Assembly (NCBI GenBank): GCA_943326025.2
Contig: CALPRR020000061.1
Location: 1 to 12,129 of the forward strand
DNA from: Candidatus Kuenenia stuttgartensis
Lineage (GTDB): Bacteria > Bacteroidota > Bacteroidia > Flavobacteriales_D > Crocinitomicaceae
Reading direction: 5' to 3'
DNA: 12,129 nucleotides
Part shown: in pieces, positions 1 through 7,447 of the stretch
Layout: every line of letters starts with the position of its first letter
Numbering within the stretch: position 1 is the first letter of the stretch
Notes under the pieces: model-generated
What the model saw: only the letters and a program-made list of their open reading frames with translations
The model's database searches: none
Told to the model about the DNA's origin: nothing
Program-made: the position numbers and the translations under genes

Positions 1-1632
1 CATCACATCATGGTTCCAAAAGAAGGAGCAGCAGTTCATATTAATGCATTCAATTTCCCGATTTGGGGTATGTTGGAAAAAATTGCCGTTAACTTAATGG
101 CAGGTGTTCCAGCAATTGTCAAACCTTCAGAGTACACAAGTTTCTTAACGGAAGTAATTACAAGAGATATTATCGAATCTAAAATTTTACCAGAAGGGGC
201 TTTGCAATTAGTGGTAGGACTTGGAAGAGGAATTTTAGACCATGTTACTTCTGACAATGTGGTTACGTTTACAGGAAGTGCTTCAACAGGTAAAATCTTA
301 AAGGGTTTACCTCAAATCGCTCAAGAAAGTGTATCATTTAACTTAGAAGCAGATTCTTTAAATGCAACTATTCTAGGTAAATACGCAACACCTGGAACAG
401 AAGAATTTGATTTATTTATCAAAGAAACAGTAAAAGAGATTACGATCAAAGCTGGTCAAAAATGTACTGCAGTTCGTCGTATAATCGTTCCGGAAGATTT
501 AATCGAAGAAGTAGAAAAAGGAATTGCAGCTCGTTTGGCTTCAACTAAAATAGGAGATCCAAGTCAAGAAGGAGTTCGAATGGGTTCTTTGGCAACAAGA
601 TTACAAGTTGATAGAGTTAGAGCAAGCGTTGAAGAATTAGCAAAATCCCAAAATATCGTATTTGGTGATTTAGATAATTTTGATGTGATTGGTGCTGACA
701 GAAATAAAGGAGCATTCTTCTCTCCAATTTTATTTAGAAATGATAATCCATTCGTAAATACTGATTGTCATAACATTGAGGCATTTGGTCCAGTTTCGAC
801 AATAATGCCTTACAAAACAATTGATGATGCAATTGAATTAGCTAAAATGGGTAAAGGTTCATTGGTATCTTCAATCGTTACACCTAATGATCAAGAAGCA
901 ACAGAATATGTAGTTGGAGCAGCTTGTATGCACGGTCGTATTTTAGTCTTGAATAAAGATTGTGCGAAAGAAAGTACTGGTCACGGTTCTCCAATGCCAT
1001 TGTTAACGCACGGTGGACCAGGAAGAGCTGGTGGTGGCGAAGAAATGGGTGGAAAACGAGGAGTTTTACATTACTTACAAAGAACTGCGATCCAAGGACA
1101 TCCAACAACGATTACTAAAATCACACAACAATTTCAAGTAGGAGCGGAGATGCCAGAAGCAAATCCTCATGTATTTAGAAAATACTTCGAAGAGTTGGTA
1201 ATTGGCGAAACAGTTTTCACACATAAACATACAGTGACTGATGCAGATATTGTAAACTTTGCGAATGTTTCAGGAGATAATTTCTACGCACATATGGATG
1301 CAACTTCTTTAGAAGGGACTATTTTTGATAGAAGGGTAGCTCATGGATACTTCGTATTATCAAAAGCAGCAGGTTTATTTGTAGATCCGAAAAAAGGTCC
1401 AGTTTTATTGAACTACGGATTAGAAGAAGCTCGTTTTACAAAACCAGTTTATCCTGGAGCAACAATTGGCGTTCGTTTTACAGTAAAAGAAAAAGTAGAT
1501 CAAGAAAAACGTTCAGAAGATGATATCGCTAAAGGAATCGTGAAATTCTTAGTAGATGTATATGATGAAACAGGAGAAACAGTAGCATTAGCAACTATTT
1601 TGACAATGGTTAAGAAAATTAATCAGGATTAG
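1..1632 (+). CDS. paaZ: PaaZ, bifunctional aldehyde dehydrogenase / enoyl-CoA hydratase (5' end outside window)
   Basis: C-terminal 543 codons of the phenylacetate-pathway ring-opening enzyme. The frame is open through base 1 (His-His-Ile before the first Met at 10), so roughly the first 140 residues of a ~680-residue protein are missing. The aldehyde dehydrogenase part shows the catalytic Asn in NAFNFP (about 46-63), the Glu in NLEADSLNA (about 340-366) and the nucleophile Cys in GQKCTA (codon 463-465), plus EAFGPV. A linker rich in Gly (GGPGRAGGGEEMGG) leads to a MaoC-like hot-dog domain from about 1180, with the hydratase dyad in SGDNFYAHMD (Asp codon 1276-1278, His codon 1291-1293). In the known pathway the hydratase opens oxepin-CoA and the dehydrogenase oxidises the resulting semialdehyde with NADP+. 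Both active sites look intact. It is the only + strand gene here and is followed at once by a terminator, so it ends its transcript; other paa genes, if present, lie to the left. Confidence 0.95.
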   Translation, partial: HHIMVPKEGAAVHINAFNFPIWGMLEKIAVNLMAGVPAIVKPSEYTSFLTEVITRDIIESKILPEGALQLVVGLGRGILDHVTSDNVVTFTGSASTGKILKGLPQIAQESVSFNLEADSLNATILGKYATPGTEEFDLFIKETVKEITIKAGQKCTAVRRIIVPEDLIEEVEKGIAARLASTKIGDPSQEGVRMGSLATRLQVDRVRASVEELAKSQNIVFGDLDNFDVIGADRNKGAFFSPILFRNDNPFVNTDCHNIEAFGPVSTIMPYKTIDDAIELAKMGKGSLVSSIVTPNDQEATEYVVGAACMHGRILVLNKDCAKESTGHGSPMPLLTHGGPGRAGGGEEMGGKRGVLHYLQRTAIQGHPTTITKITQQFQVGAEMPEANPHVFRKYFEELVIGETVFTHKHTVTDADIVNFANVSGDNFYAHMDATSLEGTIFDRRVAHGYFVLSKAAGLFVDPKKGPVLLNYGLEEARFTKPVYPGATIGVRFTVKEKVDQEKRSEDDIAKGIVKFLVDVYDETGETVALATILTMVKKINQD

Positions 1633-1656
1633 AATTTAAATTCACAAAATATATTG

Positions 1657-1695
1657 ACACACAATGATTTCGATTATTGTGTGTTTTTTATTTTT
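1657..1695 (+). terminator. Intrinsic terminator of paaZ, 12-bp stem with TTCG loop
   Basis: Arms 1657-1668 (ACACACAATGAT) and 1673-1684 (ATTATTGTGTGT) pair over 12 positions with a single G-T wobble, around a TTCG tetraloop at 1669-1672. A T-rich tail (TTTTTTATTTTT) follows at 1684-1695. It starts 24 bp after the paaZ stop and lies between the convergent paaZ and ppx genes. Read on the - strand the same hairpin is followed only by CAATATATTTT, so it would be a weaker terminator for the ppx side. Confidence 0.85.
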
Positions 1696-1710
1696 ATAAA
1701 GTTTTTTTGA

Positions 1711-2589
1711 TTACTTATTTCTCTTCAAATACATATCGTATATCATCCCGTCTGAAAGTCCGATTTTAGGCACGATGATATTTTTACATTTAAGCTCCTT
1801 CATGATGTATAGATAAATATCCATTGCTGGAACTATAACATCTGCTCTATCAGGTTTTAACTGGTATTTTTCAACTCTATGCGACAAACTTAATTCATCA
1901 ATTTCATCTCTTAAATCTTTGATTTTTTTGACTGAAATTGTTTCCATGTGTTGCGCACCTAACATTTTATGGACTTTATTAATATTTCCACCTGTAGCAA
2001 AAATTTGGTGAACTGTTTTAATCTCCACGTGAAGTGCTAACCAATCATGAATTTCTTTCCAAATATCTTCGTTTACTTTTCCTTTTAATAAACGAATAGT
2101 ACCAATTTGAAATGATTTAGAAGCTAAACGCTCTCCATTTTCAAAAACACTTACTTCGGTACTTCCACCACCAACGTCGATTACAACAAAAGGCATAGTT
2201 TTATCAAAATCCATTAAGAAGAAAGTACCAAAAATTAAATCGGCTTCTTCATTTCCAGATATAATATCTATTTCAACACCAGTTTGATTAGCTATAAGCT
2301 GTTGAATTTCTTTACCATTTGAAGCTTCACGCATTGCAGATGTTGCACATGCTCGCAGTTCTTTTACTTCAAAAATCTCAGAAATTAATCGAAAAGCTTT
2401 TATTGTTTTTGCAAAATGTTCTGCTTTCTTATCAGATATCTTACCATCTTCGAAAACTTCTTCTCCCAAACGCAATGGAATACGTGTATACGATATCTTT
2501 TTGACAAAAGAATGTCCATTCTCTGTTGTCACTTCACCAACTAAAAGTCGGGCAGCATTAGTTCCAATATCGATCGCTCCGTAACGCAT
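1711..2589 (-). CDS. ppx: Ppx/GppA-family phosphatase (exopolyphosphatase / pppGpp phosphatase)
   Basis: A 292-residue member of the ASKHA-fold Ppx/GppA family, which removes terminal phosphate from polyphosphate and/or converts pppGpp to ppGpp. Visible motifs: N-terminal phosphate-binding loop DIGTNAARLL (residues 7-16), CATSAMREA followed by an SGNEEA segment with the catalytic-type Glu, the second phosphate loop VIDVGGGSTE, and FATGGNINKVHKM. The length matches the short single-module Ppx/GppA proteins; it lacks the C-terminal HD-like extension of the ~500-residue E. coli enzymes. Which substrate it prefers cannot be read from sequence. The start is an ATG only 17 bp after the der stop with no promoter-like sequence between, so it is probably co-transcribed with der. 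No polyphosphate kinase gene is adjacent. It converges on paaZ. Confidence 0.9.
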   Translation of the reverse strand: MRYGAIDIGTNAARLLVGEVTTENGHSFVKKISYTRIPLRLGEEVFEDGKISDKKAEHFAKTIKAFRLISEIFEVKELRACATSAMREASNGKEIQQLIANQTGVEIDIISGNEEADLIFGTFFLMDFDKTMPFVVIDVGGGSTEVSVFENGERLASKSFQIGTIRLLKGKVNEDIWKEIHDWLALHVEIKTVHQIFATGGNINKVHKMLGAQHMETISVKKIKDLRDEIDELSLSHRVEKYQLKPDRADVIVPAMDIYLYIMKELKCKNIIVPKIGLSDGMIYDMYLKRNK

Positions 2590-2606
2590 TTTTTAGGTAA
2601 AGCTAA

Positions 2607-3917
2607 TTATTTTTTTCTAAAGAAAATACGAATTGGCACCCCTTGGAAATCATAAATTTCACGCATTCTATTTTCTAAGAAACGTTTGTAGCTATCTGGA
2701 ATGTATTGAGGTAAATTACAGAAAAATGCAAATGAAGGACTTTGCGTTGGTAACTGTTGAATGTATTTAATTTTCACATATTTACCTTTCAAAGATGGAG
2801 GAGGAGTAGCTGCAATGATATCACCCATTACATCATTCAATTCTGAAGTAGAAATTTTACGTTTTTTATTTTCGTAAACTTTCATTGTCTCTTCCAACGC
2901 TTTGTGCACACGTTGTTTTGTTACTGTAGAAGTGAAAATAATCGGAACGTCATTAAACGGAGCTAATTGTTCTCTAATTTTATCTTCCCATTCTTTAGTT
3001 GTTTGGGTTTCTTTCTCAATTAAATCCCATTTATTTACTAAAACAACAACACCTTTAGCATTTTTCTCAATTACATAATAAATATGTAAATCTTGTTTTT
3101 GAAGTCCTTCCGTAGCATCGATCATAAAGACACAAACATCAGATTCTTCAATTGCTCTAACTGAACGTAAAACTGAATAGTATTCTAAATCTTCTTGAAC
3201 TTTTGCTTTTTTACGAATACCAGCTGTATCAACAATCATGAAATCAAATCCAAAGGCATTGAATCTTGTATTGATTGCATCTCTTGTTGTACCTGAAATA
3301 TCTGTAACGATGTTTCTTTCTTCACCTGTAATTGCATTTACGAAAGAAGATTTTCCAACATTTGGTTTACCAACGATACATATACGAGGTAAGTGATCTA
3401 ATTCTTTGACAGATTCATCTTCGATGTCCATGAATTTCACAGCATCATCTAATAATTCTCCTGTTCCACTTCCGTTTGTTGCAGATAAATCGTAAACATC
3501 ACCAATTCCTAATTGATAGAATTCAGATGAAAGACCGATACGTCCACTATTGTCTACTTTATTCGCAACTATAAAAACTTTCTTTTTAGATTTTCTCAAT
3601 AATCCAGCAACTAATTCATCAAAATCAGCAATACCAGTTGTTACATCCACCATGAAAAAGATGATGTTTGCTTCTTCAATTGCGATTAAAACTTGTTTAC
3701 GAATCTCTCCTTCGAATATATCATCTGTCCCACTTGCGTAACCACCAGTATCAATTACAGAAAATTGGTAACCATTCCATTCACCTCTTCCGTATAATCG
3801 ATCACGTGTTACACCACTCACTTCTTTCACGATAGCGTTAGAAGATTCTGTTAAACGATTGAATAAAGTTGATTTTCCTACATTTGGACGACCAACAATT
3901 GCTATAATATTTCCCAT
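2607..3917 (-). CDS. der: Der (EngA), tandem-GTPase for 50S ribosome assembly
   Basis: A 436-residue essential-type GTPase with two G domains and a C-terminal KH-like domain. Domain 1: P-loop GRPNVGKS (residues 9-16), DTGG (56-59), NKVD (119-122). An acidic linker (about 164-174) follows. Domain 2: P-loop GKPNVGKS (183-190), DTAG (230-233), NKWD (295-298). The KH-like domain runs from about 352 to the end, finishing in a basic IFFRKK tail. The length matches the family (430-490). Der acts in late maturation of the large ribosomal subunit. It lies 87 bp after era in the same direction and 17 bp before ppx. The A-rich leader AAAAGATAAA before the ATG contains no Shine-Dalgarno sequence, as usual in Bacteroidota. 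Confidence 0.97.
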   Translation of the reverse strand: MGNIIAIVGRPNVGKSTLFNRLTESSNAIVKEVSGVTRDRLYGRGEWNGYQFSVIDTGGYASGTDDIFEGEIRKQVLIAIEEANIIFFMVDVTTGIADFDELVAGLLRKSKKKVFIVANKVDNSGRIGLSSEFYQLGIGDVYDLSATNGSGTGELLDDAVKFMDIEDESVKELDHLPRICIVGKPNVGKSSFVNAITGEERNIVTDISGTTRDAINTRFNAFGFDFMIVDTAGIRKKAKVQEDLEYYSVLRSVRAIEESDVCVFMIDATEGLQKQDLHIYYVIEKNAKGVVVLVNKWDLIEKETQTTKEWEDKIREQLAPFNDVPIIFTSTVTKQRVHKALEETMKVYENKKRKISTSELNDVMGDIIAATPPPSLKGKYVKIKYIQQLPTQSPSFAFFCNLPQYIPDSYKRFLENRMREIYDFQGVPIRIFFRKK

Positions 3918-3927
3918 TTTATCTTTT

Positions 3928-3935
3928 CAAAGCTA
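3928..3935 (-). promoter_or_regulatory. Possible -7 element upstream of der
   Basis: On the - strand 3935-3928 reads TAGCTTTG, an exact match to the Bacteroidota TAnnTTTG -7 box, ending 10 nt before the der ATG. There is no TTG at the expected 19-22 bp upstream (only TTC), and the leader would be just a few nucleotides long. It may be a weak second promoter that lets der and ppx be expressed apart from era, or a chance match. Confidence 0.3.
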
Positions 3936-4001
3936 ATTACAATTATTACAAAATCAGAACACTTTAATTTGCAATCTGTAATTTGTCAATTTGTAATCTA
4001 T
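3936..4001. repeat. Degenerate AATTTGTAAT / ATTACAA repeats between era and der
   Basis: On the + strand, 3966-3979 (AATTTGCAATCTGT) and 3988-4001 (AATTTGTAATCTAT) are 14-mers differing at two positions, separated by the partial unit AATTTGTC (3980-3987). The inverted core ATTACAA occurs twice with 9-nt period at 3936-3942 and 3945-3951. The block starts 3 bp beyond the era stop and fills most of the 87-bp era-der gap. No U-tract hairpin is visible, so this is not an ordinary terminator. Confidence 0.6.
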
Positions 4002-4004
4002 TTT

Positions 4005-4880
4005 TTAATACCCGTATTTCTTCAATTTCGTATCTGAAGTTCTCCAATCTTTGTCGACTTTCACAAACGTTTCTAAGAATACTTTTTTCATTACGAATTT
4101 TTCGATGTCTTGTCTTGCTTCTCGTCCAATTCGTTTCAACATTTCGCCACCTTTACCAATGATAATTCCTTTTTGAGAATCACGCTCAACAATGATTAAG
4201 GCCCGAATTTTAATAATATCTTGTTCTTCTAAATACTCTTCAATTTCAATTTGACTTGAATATGGTACCTCTTTTTGACAATGAATAAAAATCTTTTCAC
4301 GAATCATTTCTGAAATAAAGAAACGCATAGGTCGATCAGATAAATCTTCTTTGTCGTAATATGGAGGACATTCAGGAATCAATTTCAAAATTCGTTCCCA
4401 CAACAAATCTATATTGAATCCGTGAAGCGCAGAAAGTAAGTAAACATAAGCATCTGGTAAACGTTCCTGCCAGTAGCTAATACGTTCCATTGCTTTTGCT
4501 TGGTCACCTAAATCTATTTTATTGATCAAACAAATCACTGGAATTTTCAATTTTTGAATTTTTTCCAATGTCTCTTTGTGATTCATTTCATCCTCGTTGA
4601 TGTCCGTGATGAAAATCAAAACATCCGCATCTTGAATAGAAGTATTTACATAACCCATCATGGCATCGTGAAGTGCATATGCTGAATTAACAACTCCAGG
4701 AGTATCAGAGAAAACGACTTGATAATCTTCTTCATTGACAATTCCTAAAATTCTGTGACGTGTTGTTTGTGCTTTTGGAGTAACGATAGACATTTTACTC
4801 CCCATCAATTGGTTCATCAATGTAGATTTACCAACGTTTGGACTACCAACGATATTTACAAATCCTGCTTTGTGGGACAT
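4005..4880 (-). CDS. era: Era, GTPase for 16S rRNA / 30S maturation
   Basis: A 291-residue Ras-like GTPase with a C-terminal KH RNA-binding domain. Visible: P-loop GSPNVGKS (residues 12-19), the TTRHRILGI switch segment (39-47), DTPG (59-62), NKID (120-123), and the KH signature IIIGKGGEMLKRIG (239-252) carrying the GxxG-type RNA contact loop. Era binds the 3' end of 16S rRNA and licenses 30S assembly. The length is typical (~300). The ATG at 4878-4880 is supported by a matching Bacteroidota promoter whose -7 box ends 19 nt upstream. der and ppx follow in the same direction, giving a ribosome-assembly cluster. The gene upstream, a seven-helix membrane protein, is separated by 229 bp and probably belongs to another transcript. 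Confidence 0.97.
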   Translation of the reverse strand: MSHKAGFVNIVGSPNVGKSTLMNQLMGSKMSIVTPKAQTTRHRILGIVNEEDYQVVFSDTPGVVNSAYALHDAMMGYVNTSIQDADVLIFITDINEDEMNHKETLEKIQKLKIPVICLINKIDLGDQAKAMERISYWQERLPDAYVYLLSALHGFNIDLLWERILKLIPECPPYYDKEDLSDRPMRFFISEMIREKIFIHCQKEVPYSSQIEIEEYLEEQDIIKIRALIIVERDSQKGIIIGKGGEMLKRIGREARQDIEKFVMKKVFLETFVKVDKDWRTSDTKLKKYGY

Positions 4881-4899
4881 TCTTAACTTTTTAGATTTG

Positions 4900-4930
4900 C
4901 AAAGGTAATCATTATTGGAGGGGTTTGCAA
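4900..4930 (-). promoter_or_regulatory. era promoter (Bacteroidota TTG / TAnnTTTG type)
   Basis: Reading the - strand, TTG (4930-4928), a 20-bp spacer, then TACCTTTG (4907-4900), an exact match to TAnnTTTG. The -7 box ends 19 nt before the era ATG, so transcription would begin about 13 nt upstream of the start codon. Spacing and both boxes fit the Bacteroidota consensus. Confidence 0.75.
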
Positions 4931-4974
4931 TTAAAAGGCGTAAATAGGTTTATTAAATTAGCGTTAATGTATTA

Positions 4975-5020
4975 TATCGATTTTGTAGTCGATAATTATC
5001 GGTTTCTAACCGTTAGAAAC
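4975..5020. promoter_or_regulatory. Cluster of abutting palindromes upstream of era
   Basis: Three overlapping or touching inverted repeats: TATCGA (4975-4980) with TCGATA (4989-4994), 8-bp spacer; the perfect 12-bp palindrome CGATAATTATCG (4990-5001); and the perfect 9-bp-arm repeat GTTTCTAAC-C-GTTAGAAAC (5002-5020), which begins on the next base. The centre lies about 70-80 bp upstream of the era -33 box and 90-100 bp beyond the stop of the membrane-protein gene. No U-tract follows on either strand, so these look more like operator sites or an RNA hairpin at the 3' end of the upstream transcript than a standard terminator. The function is inferred, not shown. Confidence 0.4.
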
Positions 5021-5109
5021 ACTTAAGTCCTTGTTATTATTAGGTTTTAATTATTGGTTAAAACGTTTTTTCCCTAAAATTATTGATTAAGTTGATAATA
5101 AATAATGGC

Positions 5110-5901
5110 TCACTTGATTTCAATTGTACTATCTTTTTTTGCTTTAATTAATGGTTTTCCCTGTAATGCTTGTATAAGTGTCAGTAATGCCAGTATTCCA
5201 TATACAATAGAAAGCCCAATTGTCAATTTTGTATTTTTTAAAATATAGTATGAGAGAATTGGCAAAACTTGCAAGGCATGCATACCAATAAAATGAGAAA
5301 CTCTTAAATCTCCAACCGTTTTACTCCAACCAATGATAAACCAATTAGAATTATCATTTACTGCACCAACACTATGGTTTAATCTTGACCCCATTGCAAA
5401 ACCCTCAAATGAAAAAATAACGAAAATTATTATTCCTAATCTAATAGCCCATAAATAATAATTTGGTAAATCTGGAAATGAATTAGTAAAAAATAAAATA
5501 CCAACATAGGCAGTATAAAGAGTTACTAATGAAGCTGCAATTGCCATAATAGAATATAAGGCTGAATAAATAGGTGTACTTATGTTATAATGCGAAAGTT
5601 GACCTTTACTTGCTTGAAAAGCAATATAGAAAATTTCAAAACCTAATAAAATTATAACAGACCAATTGAATAATTTGATATTGAAATTTGGTAAGTAGTA
5701 GCAATACCATGCCATAGCCCAAACAAAAAGGAAAGTCGAAAAGGCGAATTTAAAAGGTTTGTACCATGCATTTACATTAAACACTTGAGTATTTGAAATC
5801 TTTGTAAGAATTATAAAAATTAATGACAAAATAAGACAGATCAAACCATAATAAAAGAGTGACTCATTTCGATTTTTTAATTGTTGTAAAAAGTCTATCA
5901 T
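5110..5901 (-). CDS. Uncharacterised seven-helix inner-membrane protein
   Basis: A 263-residue polytopic protein that I cannot assign to a characterised family. About seven hydrophobic segments can be seen at residues 17-33, 50-70, 78-96, 110-137, 148-170, 203-220 and 226-247, with a basic C-terminal tail. There is no signal peptide and no soluble domain. Distinctive polar features sit at the membrane edges: WYKPFKF (46-52), KGQLSHYNISTP (99-110), GSRLNHSVG (171-179) and GDLRVSHFIGMHALQ (197-211). These include His104, His176, His203 and His208, Arg200 and Asp198, so metal, haem or quinone binding is conceivable but unproven. The gene is isolated: 172 bp separate it from envC and 229 bp from era, both larger than any other gap in the window. 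The ATG at 5899-5901 is the first in frame and leads directly into the first helix. A transporter, sensor or redox membrane protein are all possible. Confidence 0.8.
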   Translation of the reverse strand: MIDFLQQLKNRNESLFYYGLICLILSLIFIILTKISNTQVFNVNAWYKPFKFAFSTFLFVWAMAWYCYYLPNFNIKLFNWSVIILLGFEIFYIAFQASKGQLSHYNISTPIYSALYSIMAIAASLVTLYTAYVGILFFTNSFPDLPNYYLWAIRLGIIIFVIFSFEGFAMGSRLNHSVGAVNDNSNWFIIGWSKTVGDLRVSHFIGMHALQVLPILSYYILKNTKLTIGLSIVYGILALLTLIQALQGKPLIKAKKDSTIEIK

Positions 5902-5931
5902 TTTTAATACTTGCTAATTTCTTTTTAATGT

Positions 5932-5961
5932 TTAATGTAAACTTTAGAAGATCGATTCCAA
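5932..5961 (-). promoter_or_regulatory. Weak promoter candidate for the seven-helix protein gene
   Basis: On the - strand TTG (5961-5959), a 19-bp spacer, then TACATTAA (5939-5932). It matches TAnnTTTG at four of six fixed positions, and the box ends 30 nt before the ATG. The rest of the 5902-6073 gap shows no better match and no convincing terminator for envC. Confidence 0.3.
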
Positions 5962-6073
5962 TAATAGTAACTCTTATTTAATCGAATTTTTTTCATTGGT
6001 AATTTTCTCTATACAATTTTAATAATTTAGTTGTTTAGATTTTAAAACCAATTATAATAACATATCAAATGAT

Positions 6074-7447
6074 TTATCTATTCACCCAAAGTGAAGGATT
6101 CAAACATTGAACTGACCCTCCATTTACAACGTGAATTTCGAAATGTGCTACAGAAACAGAACTTCCTTGGGGAACCGTTAATGAACCGATAACTTGTTTA
6201 GTGGAAACTTTTGATCCAACTGTTACATAAGTATCTTGAAGATTGGAATATACAGTTCTATAATTTCCGTGTTTGATAATCACTACTTTTCCTGCGCCTA
6301 AAATATTTAAGACACTAGTTACTTCGCCTTCAAATACAGATCTTACTTGAGCATTTTGAGGGGTGCTAATGTCAATTCCATTGTTGTTTGTATATACATT
6401 ATCCAATGTTGGATGAGCATTTTTTCCGAAACCTTCAGTAATACTTCCTTTTTCGACTGGCCAAGGTAAACGACCTTTATTTGCTTCAAAGTTTTTACTT
6501 AAAGAAACAGCTTCCTTGGTGTTTTCGGTGTAATTAACTTCTTTTTTCGCAGTAGTTGTTGTTTCTTTCTTTGTTTCTTTAACTTCAGTTGTTGTTTTTG
6601 AAGAAGTGGAGCTATTATTCGTTGCTATAGCACTTTGTTCAGCTTTCTTTTTTGCTTTTTCAGCTTTCTCTGCTTTTTCAGCTGCAAGTCTCGCTTTCTT
6701 TTCTGCATTTGCAATTTCTTTTCGAATAGCAGCGTTAATTTTATCTTTTAAAATTTCTTTTTTGCGTTCATCTTCTTTTAATTGAGAGATTAATTTTGAC
6801 TCTTCATTTTTGAATTTCTGATAAACAACTTCTTTTTTGACTTTATCTTTTTCAATTTCTACTTTTTCTTTTTTCTTTTCATTCAACATTACCAATTTAT
6901 ACTTATTTTCACTTTCGATAGAAGTAATTTCGTTCTTAATCAGTCCTTCATATTGACGAATGATTAAAAACTGTTTTTGTTGAATCTCACCTACTTTTTG
7001 AAGGTATTTATTTCTTTTAAGTGCTTGATTGTATGAAGTTGATGAAAAAATATACATCATTTTCCCATATTTATTTCTGTGCTTATAAGCATACAACAAT
7101 AATTTACGGTATTGCTCTTTTAATTTTTTTAATTTGATACGAAGAGCATTGATTTGCGAACTTTTCTTCGTCAATTTAATTTCAGCTCCTCTAATTTGAT
7201 TATCAAAATTTCTCAAGAGATTTTCTCTAAATTCAATTTGATTTTCAATGATTTTCAATTCATTTAATGAAGCTTGTGTATTTGTTTTGGAACGATTTAA
7301 AAGAGATTTGGTATTCGAAATTTTCTTCTCTAATTTATCTTGTTCTTTCTTTAATTTCTCACTAGAATTTTGAGCATACGATGTCACATTGATTAATAAT
7401 AACCCAATAAAAATCAATATAAAACGTATTTCACTCACACTTCTCAT
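6074..7447 (-). CDS. envC: EnvC-like murein hydrolase activator (degenerate LytM/M23 domain)
   Basis: A 457-residue periplasmic protein with the EnvC architecture. A signal peptide (residues 1-25, cleavage likely after SYA) is followed by a long charged coiled coil (about 27-270), an AEK-repeat stretch and Ser/Thr-rich linker (256-302), and a LytM domain (about 330-457). LytM metalloendopeptidases bind zinc through HxGxD, a YxHL histidine and HxH. Here these read NNGID (His replaced by Asn355, Asp359 kept), YSNL (Asn402) and VAHFEI (Val433, His435 kept), so the protein should be catalytically dead. That is the state expected of EnvC-type proteins, which activate N-acetylmuramoyl-L-alanine amidases during cell separation. 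The start overlaps the DUF4292 gene by 17 nt, so it is probably translated by coupling, and it is the last gene of the dut-to-envC unit. The only other Met codons are past residue 125, so the start is secure. Confidence 0.9.
   Translation of the reverse strand: MRSVSEIRFILIFIGLLLINVTSYAQNSSEKLKKEQDKLEKKISNTKSLLNRSKTNTQASLNELKIIENQIEFRENLLRNFDNQIRGAEIKLTKKSSQINALRIKLKKLKEQYRKLLLYAYKHRNKYGKMMYIFSSTSYNQALKRNKYLQKVGEIQQKQFLIIRQYEGLIKNEITSIESENKYKLVMLNEKKKEKVEIEKDKVKKEVVYQKFKNEESKLISQLKEDERKKEILKDKINAAIRKEIANAEKKARLAAEKAEKAEKAKKKAEQSAIATNNSSTSSKTTTEVKETKKETTTTAKKEVNYTENTKEAVSLSKNFEANKGRLPWPVEKGSITEGFGKNAHPTLDNVYTNNNGIDISTPQNAQVRSVFEGEVTSVLNILGAGKVVIIKHGNYRTVYSNLQDTYVTVGSKVSTKQVIGSLTVPQGSSVSVAHFEIHVVNGGSVQCLNPSLWVNR
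6656..6682 (-). repeat. Three tandem 9-nt units encoding Ala-Glu-Lys in envC
   Basis: On the + strand the units read TTTTTCAGC, TTTCTCTGC, TTTTTCAGC and encode residues 256-264 as AEK repeated three times. They continue a coiled coil rich in Ala, Lys and Glu just before the Ser/Thr-rich linker. Near-identical units invite length change by slippage; a 9-nt step keeps the frame. Confidence 0.7.

Noticed and set aside
3550..3741. Open + strand frame of about 60 codons inside der
   Set aside because: Antisense shadow of a strongly conserved gene; no promoter, no leader and no recognisable product. The same applies to short opposite-strand frames inside paaZ, ppx, the TPR gene and the nucleotidyltransferase gene.
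5044..5070. Hairpin GTTTTAA-7-TTAAAAC followed by GTTTTTT on the + strand, terminator-like
   Set aside because: The stem is 7 bp and mostly A-T, and no + strand gene lies upstream of it; on the - strand, where the gene is, no T-tract follows.
6001..6073. Terminator for envC
   Set aside because: Only very short A-T palindromes (for example ATCAAATGAT) and no stem with a T-tract could be found.
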